Shown piece after piece: positions 57,024 through 64,000 of a stretch of 64,000 bases of DNA (position 1 is the stretch's first letter; each line of letters starts with the position of its first letter). The notes beneath the pieces are model-generated. The model made no database searches, was not told the origin of the DNA, and saw only the letters and a program-made list of their open reading frames with translations. Origin of the DNA: Unio delphinus (lineage: Eukaryota; Mollusca; Bivalvia; Unionida; Unionidae); the NCBI GenBank assembly GCA_029339505.1, contig JAQISU010000026.1:1909501-1973500 (forward strand), read 5' to 3'. The position numbers and the translations under genes are program-made.

Positions 57024-60000
57024 CCCACAGGCGTAGGGTAATAACCATATGTCAAAATATGCATAGATTAGGACTCCACAAATACAGAGTGCCCAAAAGC
57101 CCATCCAAACAAATTATTTTATAACTAGAGCACAAAACTAGGAACAGGAAATATAGCATCCATCAAATACTATAATTATGGACCCGCAAAATTGCTATTA
57201 CATTGCTAGGACACACGGTAAGCTTTGATAATGGCAGAAATCCTATCTAGTAATATTGCATGGGCCAATCTTTAAGCTTTGCGTAAAGGCCCAATTATAC
57301 TATAAATGCATTTGTCTGTCTGTATGTCTGTCTCTATAAAACACAAACACATTGACAGACAGACGGTTTTATGTTAAACGTATGAAGAAATATGATACTT
57401 TTGATCAATTACAGACCGGTCAACTCTTGCCACACTGTTACAGAACATATGTTCTCAACATGACGGCATGATGTCATCTTCCATGTATCCTCAGTGTTGT
57501 AATTATGTAACACAGTACTCCCGTTTGAGTCTAAAAGGCCCATCCAATTGACAGATTTTAAATTAAACACAGTGGGGAAACAGTCTTGCTAAGACCCCTC
57601 CAACTATTTCACGACTTTTACATTTTATGTTCCTGGGGATTTTTCTTGCCTTTTTAATCACAGTATCTATTTCTCCTATATACACTGCCGTTGTCTCCTT
57701 GATTATTTGTAATAAAAAAAAATGATATTTTAAAAATCAGTTTAGGAATTGGGTAGTAATAAAATGTATAAATTTACACACCCACACACATAGCATAACA
57801 TGTGTTGAGTTTTACCGTTTTCATACATCGTGTGTGTTTGGGGTGGGTGGGGTAGGGGCGGTAACGCGTCTACAAATTTTAAAGTTTATTGAAGAAGGAC
57901 GAAACATTTCCTAGTATGACACTAGTATGTACTGTAACTTTAAACGAATTATTTTTCCAGTCAATGTCAGGAATTACAAAGCAATAATAAGTTTAGAAAG
58001 ATCGGTCGCTCTTATTGCTAGGGTTATAAGTGAACTCCATTTGGCTTGATAACCAGCCATATTCAGAGAAAATGTTTTAAAGAGAATAGTTCCCATTGGG
58101 ATATCAGTAATATCTTCTCTTTTTTCTCGTGAATGTACTTTTATTGAGCGCATGTTAGCGACTGTTATTGAGGATTTTATCTTTATCAAAAACACATGGA
58201 TTGTGCATTGTTATCAACACTTTATGTATTTCTCAATGTACTTTTTCCATTTCGGGGCGTTGAGTATGTAGATTTCTAAAGGTATATCAGCCATATTTGA
58301 TGTAATGTACCCAAATTGCACACGAAAAAGCACACATAATTGACTAGTGCGATAATGATTTAATGTCTCATATCAATATATTTGGATGCTTCTGTTGCAG
58401 CACAGGAGTCGGACGTTTTATCAAAAAAGTATAGGAAAATATCTTTAAACATTAATTGAACTTGTCGGTTGTATAAATGAACACAAAAAGAACGGCGACC
58501 ACAAACCTTCACTCGATTGGAATTTTATCGCTTCAGAATCGCAAGGAGACTGAAAAAGTGCACATATACATTTAAAAGACAGTGACGTACCAACGATTAA
58601 CTCTCAGATGACCATGTCATTAGTCCAATCCAGCAAATTAACCACTTTTCTTCACCACTGAATTTACCGCACGTATACACGAACATGTAGTGACCTGCAT
58701 TTCAACCCGGAACACGAACAGCTTACGTCAATTGCTTAGAGTGGAGCCGTCGCCTCTGATTTATGACATGTGTGTAGGCAAATAATAAAACACCATATCA
58801 GTGGACTGTTGCAACAAGCCTAGAAACTTAGTGGGTATTAAGAAACGTTCTAAAAGTAAATGCTCTTACATGTCATGAAAGTTACTATGTTTGTTCCTGA
58901 TTGTATTGATTCAGTTTGAAACGAAGGGTCTCTTATATTCATATGTCAAATTAATACTTCAACCTGGTACGTTAGTTAGCTATGTTTTATCGGCAGTAAT
59001 TGAATTATATGTATAATGAACAGTGTGGTATACAGACTCTTGCGCATTTGATCTAGTGTACATGTTACAGGGGGTGTTTCAAAGCAATTTAGAAATCATT
59101 TTGACTGCACATTTAGTGATCTTTTATAAAGTAAAAAACAGAATTGTTTCAGTGGTAGTTGGCAGGTATGGGGTCGATTCCAGGTGTTCAATTACAATTA
59201 TGATTGTGATTACAGGTAGCTTGGCTCTGATGATTATTATTACAGGGGATGATTACAATTACACTGCGGATTATAGTTGCTTTGTGTTTGCTTATCTTGT
59301 ATCGTTCTGGGTAGATATGATACATTGTATAACTAAAAATCAAACAATTTTATTTCTATATAAATGTTTATTGATAATTGTGTACATGCAAATTAACATC
59401 CTGAATGATCTCTACTTTGAACTATCAATCTTACATTCATAGCAACAATTTGATTTGTAACTGTTGATTATACAACAGTGACAGAGCCACACATCTGGGG
59501 TTTTATATGGGCTTTCCAAAATTCTTACCTTAGCTGTATAAATTTGGCATTCTGCTCAGAAGACAAGTAAATTATATTGATTTGACTATTGCACATATAA
59601 TTTGGACTTGATGAAAAAGTTGCTAATTTGAAAGAAAACATTTAGTTTTTAATTAATTATCAGACACTTCATATTTAGAAAAGTTAACTTGCATATTGGC
59701 TATCTATAATTACCTGTTCCTTATTGTAATTATCAACATTCATGGTCTTTTGTTTATGAAAACGTATTATTCTTGCAATTATTAAGAATATAATTATGAT
59801 TTGTTTGGTTGTAATCATTAGTAATCATGATTGCACTATGTGATTACACTGCCATTGAAGGATGATTATGATTATAGAACTTATGAAATCAATGATTATG
59901 ATTATTGTTACAACTCTCATTGTAATTGATTACAGTCACAATTGGCCCCATGCTTGGTAGTTGGTTAAGCATTTTTACCAGCTTGTAATTACAAGGCTGA

Positions 60001-60854
60001 ATCTGGTTATATTAATTACAATATATACCTACCTTTTGCTATATTTCTTTAAAGTCATATGAGCTAGCATATAACACTGACTTTCCTACTTAAAAATAAA
60101 AGCAGTGTTAAATGTAAATATTTATACTGAGAAACAGAGGGCATGTTAATCATAATTCAAATAAGAAATAAAACATACATGTGTGACAGTGTGTGTGTGT
60201 GTGTGTGTGCATGTTTTCATTCTCTTACAAAATGTTATCAGCTCTGGTAGTGTGCACTCCTGGTACTAAATTGCTACCTTCCAATTCTGAGTCTGCCCTT
60301 CTGCCTTCTTGAATTTTAAAGTAACAGCTTTATATAAATGCGGTGTCATTTTTACGTGTTAGTTAAAATGGTTCTTTACTACAGATTCAGGTTCTTTTCA
60401 GATTTAAATCAATTGCTTAATTTATTGCAAATCATACTTTTCTTGAATTAATCCGTGACTTGTCCAGGTATAAAGCATCTGTCTATTTAAAGTTTCCAAA
60501 CTCAAAGATTTGTTCCTTCTGCCAGAGGAATAATATCAAAGCATAGATAATTTAAACAAAAACTAATTGATTTGTTTAAATTTAAAATTAAAGTATTCCT
60601 GTGTATTTATAAACTTTAACATTCCACATTGCTCATTCGAACAATTATGCCAACACTTCACAAATGCAGAGTGAAAAATGTTAACATTCCGAGATTGAAA
60701 GTCCAAAAAGTTGTAAAGTATGACCTTTCAGTAACCCACTAAGAAAGAAAAGTCTATTTGGCATACAATAGGTCTTCCAGGAAAGTATATTTTTTTCATT
60801 TAATTTCTTTATGAAAATGATGTTGTTTTCTTACTACCATCTATATCAAGGGCA

Positions 60855-61116
60855 GAGACCCATGTGGCCTAGTGTTCTAAAGCGCTCTCCGTTACTGATC
60901 ACTGCCATCTCACATCAGACTGCGTGGATTCAAGTCTCAGATTTGGCCAATGTGGGTATGTGAGAAAGTGTTCCAATAGCTTCTCGTGGGTCGGTGGTTC
61001 TTTCTTGGGGTTACCTGGGTTCTTCCTCCGCCTTTAATACTGGCTGCCATGCATAGCCTATCGTGTACTGAAAAATGGCATGAAACCAAATGACAACAAC
61101 TACAACAACAACAGCA
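60855..61116 (+). mobile_element. SINE, copy-2 counterpart of 51,871-52,135
   Basis: Same tRNA-like boxes and AAC tail, with few substitutions. Confidence 0.85.
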
Positions 61117-61169
61117 ACTGGATACACAACCCTTTCGCTAGCCTTCTTTGAGAACAGTATGGAACATTG

Positions 61170-61336
61170 TTTGTTTTTTATGGTTTGACACCATTTTTCA
61201 GTATAAGATAGACTATTCATGGCGGCCAGTAGTAATGGTGGAGGAAGAACCCGGAAAACTTCGGAAAGAACCAGCTACCCATGAGAAGCTACTGTAACGG
61301 ACAGCGTGTTAGACCACTCAGCCACTTGGGCCCCCT
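61170..61336 (-). mobile_element. Inverted SINE, copy-2 counterpart, with the same target-site duplication
   Basis: TATGGAACATTG flanks it at 61,158-61,169 and 61,337-61,348, exactly as in copy 1, so the SINE was already in place before the large duplication. Confidence 0.9.
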
Positions 61337-61582
61337 TATGGAACATTGCATTGATAATATAAAGAAGAAAAAAATCCATCTGGATCATCTACAATTTCTC
61401 ATTGTATTTCCTCGACGAATTGTTGTCCGGAGATTCAGTGAAAGCCACTAGTGGGAAGGGGTTGTCGCTACCTGTATTTAGTTTTTGTATGTTGTATTCA
61501 GGCTGTACGATTACTCCCAGCCTTTTCACCACAATCGTTATGAACTGTGAATGTCTCAGACTATTGCATGTTTTCTGGTCAG

Positions 61583-61853
61583 GTAACCGTATTTTCTTAC
61601 TTTTTGTATTTTTGGTGTGCTATGTAAAAGTATTCTGGTACTTTTTTGTCTGTAGTGTAGGTCTGGTCCCTGTCATTATCAACCTCTCATCTGCAATAAC
61701 CCTTTTAACCTTGAGATCATGCCACATGTTTGTGCACGCACTCCTAATAAGTTTAGATGGTAGGGTACGATAAAGGTTAGTTTGTCGTGCATATATTTGT
61801 ATTCACACTGGGCTAGCTTGCATCATTCACTGCTCATGTGACGTAATGGCTCA
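61583..61853. other. ~270-bp segment present only in repeat copy 2
   Basis: Copy 1 joins TTTCTGGTCAG directly to TTCATTCGAGCTCTTG near 52,600, whereas copy 2 has about 270 bp between these blocks. Whether copy 1 lost it or copy 2 gained it is not clear. No target-site duplication is evident. Confidence 0.85.
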
Positions 61854-62185
61854 TCCGAGCTCTTGAAAATTCTTCATAATGGTCAGACATATTGATTTTG
61901 TACAATTGCTTTCACCTTACTGACCATGAATATATAACCCTGCACGTTATGTTTCTTTAGTTCATGTAGTTAAAGCAATCGTCAGGTGACCTAATCATCC
62001 AGTTCCATTGGAAACTTTGCCTTTAGTGATTTCTGTTATATAGTCTATTACTGGGTTATAAAATAAGAAGTCTTCATCATTGTCCCTAATATAGTTTCAT
62101 ATTCCTCTTTATTCTCCCTAAAGACAGTGTTCAGTGGTAATTAGGTTTCTTTCCACTAGTGTTCCTATGAAGGAACACTTTATTC

Positions 62186-62222
62186 TGATCACTTATTATT
62201 ATTATTTTTATTATTATTATTA

Positions 62223-62258
<36 letters not shown>
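62186..62258. repeat. (ATT)n microsatellite, interrupted
   Basis: ATT units with TTT and GTT interruptions. Confidence 0.9.
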
Positions 62259-62259
<1 letters not shown>

Positions 62260-62507
62260 ATGATTGCTGTGTCATTTCAATTCAAATACCTATTTTAAAA
62301 AAAATTCATATTATACACGTGTGTTAAAATCTTATGGGGTCCCAAAATGGTGGAATGACATCTTACAGTGTATTTTCAGTATCTGAACCTAATTATAAAT
62401 TAGTCGGTATTTTTGATCATGTGATCAATATAGTCAACTAAAGAGTGTCAACAGATAGAAATTATTCATATTATTCTATGAATTTGAACTAAACTTTTTC
62501 AAGTAAG

Positions 62508-62508
62508 A

Positions 62509-62562
<54 letters not shown>
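62508..62562. repeat. (ATT)n microsatellite
   Basis: Perfect ATT units. Confidence 0.95.
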
Positions 62563-62563
<1 letters not shown>

Positions 62564-63516
62564 AGCAGTAACATATATCTGATCTCTGTCTGTTCGTCTA
62601 TTCTTTACATTATCTCATCCTAAGACGCAATGTTGAATTTTACAAAACTTTATAACCGCGTTATTGATGTGGTAGCCATCAATGAGAATGGCGTCATCCT
62701 TGTCTTTCGTCCTATAATCACCGAGAGTGATGTCTAAAGATTAAATATATAAACATTGTCTATTGCAGCGACATTTTCAAATAAATTCTTACCGAACTTT
62801 ATAGACGCAATCAAAATAGAACGACACATGATATATGGAACAGATTTTGTTGTATGATGCTTGAATCATTGTTTCGGTTGTGATGAGAATACGGGTGTTT
62901 GGCATATATCTTTCCTTTACGAAACTGCCACTATTGCGGCATCCTCTAAATCATTATAAAACACTTTCAAAACGTTACTTTCGTGGCAAACTTTTAATCG
63001 TCATTTTTGACCATTTGGTAAATATTATGGAGCAGAACGGTGGGATCAAAGCCAAAATTAAATTTATAAATCCCATTTAAGAACTACAACAAAAACGACT
63101 ACACTTCTTCTGCGTATCGACGGGCACAATGAACAGAATTCTAGCTATTTATATAAAATGACCTCAATACGTCTCCATCAAAACATAGCTTGTTAAAACA
63201 TTCAGACACCACAATGCAGTATATTGAATATTTGTTAAAAAATAAGGTAACACTTTTTAAACTGTGCAATAGTAAATAACAGTAGCAATAACGAAATTTC
63301 CAAATATATATTGTTACAAGCACAGGGGAGTAGAATAGGGAGCAAATCGGATAACTTTTTATAGGCATCGATTCGGGAAACTAAGGCTTCCTCGTAAATC
63401 GTAAAAAAGGCGTCCATTTGACTAAATAATACTTTCTCGAAATCGCTAGCAATTCATCAAAAAAATAGCCGCCAAGTCGTTGTCGCACCCCCTCTGCTGC
63501 TATGGGGTTGACCAAA

Positions 63517-64000
63517 TTAACCATAAATACGATCTAATGCAGCACGATATCGTGTCTGAGGATCGTGTATACTCATCGTTACAAATCCATGTGGGGCGGC
63601 ATTGGCACCACTAAAGAAATTTTGAAATCGATTATAATCCATATCGGTGCACCATGTCTGCCAGATATTTCTATGTGTGTGTGTATCAACTCCGTTAAAC
63701 AGACACAATAGATTACAATTATCTCTGATCACCTTCGGGATCTGTGTGTAACGTTGAGTGATAGATATCATGTCTGTGTTTGTATGCCCCCCCTCGGGAA
63801 AATATTTTGTCAGGATTTTTTTTGTCTAACATTACATCATCGTACACAACGAGATTATTAACTCCGATATCCAGGTCTTCCACAGATGGCGCTTCGTCAA
63901 TATCTGTAATAAACTCAATAACATCTTCGCCGGTCTAACTAAACTTCCAGGAAGTATCCAGGGGAAAAGCACCTTCCTGGGTGTAGTTATTGTGGACCAG
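63517..64000 (-). pseudogene. Decayed A32-like DNA-packaging ATPase, C-terminal part
   Basis: Runs off the window end. The frame has one internal stop (TAG at 63,935-63,937) and is otherwise open to the stop at 63,517. Motifs: NNLVVYDDVMLDKKNPDK, where VVYDD is the Walker B strand with its acidic pair, then RGGHTNTDMISITQRYTQIP and KVIRDNCNLLCLF (the sensor-like Q and the conserved basic-Asn-Cys segment), and a C-terminal HGFVTMSI strand. This is the FtsK/HerA-related packaging ATPase of Polinton/Maverick-type and nucleocytoplasmic-type elements, which drives genome packaging in capsids. The Walker A part would lie beyond position 64,000. One disabling stop is seen, so it is less decayed than the capsid remnants. 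Confidence 0.8.

Larger units (their letters stand above)
56587..63329. repeat. Large direct repeat, copy 2 (~6.7 kb)
   Basis: Partner of copy 1. It differs by an expanded CT microsatellite (56,951-57,022), a ~270-bp extra segment (61,583-61,853) and scattered substitutions. It ends at the same GCACAGGGG as copy 1 (54,065-54,073 there). No intact gene was seen. The minus-strand frame 57,974-58,195 is open here but broken in copy 1. Confidence 0.95.

Noticed and set aside
59023..59442. 139-codon plus-strand open frame rich in hydrophobic residues
   Set aside because: The equivalent frame in the other repeat copy (about 50,040-50,450) is broken, and the tract is the GATTAC-rich repeat.

Overview
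The window is animal nuclear DNA. It is AT-rich and full of microsatellites, non-LTR and LTR retrotransposons and tRNA-derived SINEs, and its one recognisable host gene has many short exons with GT..AG borders. The SINE body (a CTTCCTCCACC block followed by an ACTGGCCGCCA-like block), the mix of CR1, RTE and Gypsy elements and the capsid/ATPase remnants fit a marine lophotrochozoan, most likely a mollusc. The species is not determinable from the sequence alone.

The main content is one large minus-strand gene from 47,277 down to 13,625. Sixteen exons can be chained, every junction is phase 1, and the chained coding length is 2,913 nt (970 residues) with no internal stop. The encoded protein has a short basic N-terminus and a hydrophobic signal-anchor (exon at 47,153-47,270). 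A stalk follows, built from tiny exons, including four tandem copies of a 48-nt Thr-rich exon (39,220-42,608). Next come an Ig pair, two chitin-binding (CBM14/peritrophin-like) domains, two more Ig pairs, and a final chitin-binding domain with the stop codon. An AATAAA lies 36 nt past the stop. The Ig plus chitin-binding combination recalls the variable-region-containing chitin-binding proteins (VCBPs) of amphioxus and tunicates, but the membrane anchor, the expandable stalk and the domain number and order are different. This gene is the best candidate for an undescribed system.

Layout. 1-4,900: a CR1-type endonuclease fragment butted against a decayed double-jelly-roll-type capsid gene. 4,900-9,110: a decayed Gypsy-type pol with a C-terminal chromodomain. 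9,110-13,600: intergenic, with a 53-bp minisatellite and a diverged tandem duplication. 13,625-47,277: the Ig/chitin-binding gene. Its introns hold a CR1 fragment (22.2-23.6 kb), an unidentified decayed reading frame (25.4-26.3 kb), an almost complete non-LTR element flanked by a target-site duplication (32.6-38.75 kb) and a decayed F54H12.2-type capsid gene (45.0-45.7 kb). 47,664-54,073 and 56,587-63,329: two direct copies of a ~6.5-kb segment carrying two SINEs each, separated by 2.5 kb with an RTE-type LINE tail. 63,517-64,000: a decayed A32-like packaging ATPase. The capsid and ATPase pieces are scattered and broken, so they read as old Polinton/Maverick-type or related large-DNA-element remnants, not an active virus.
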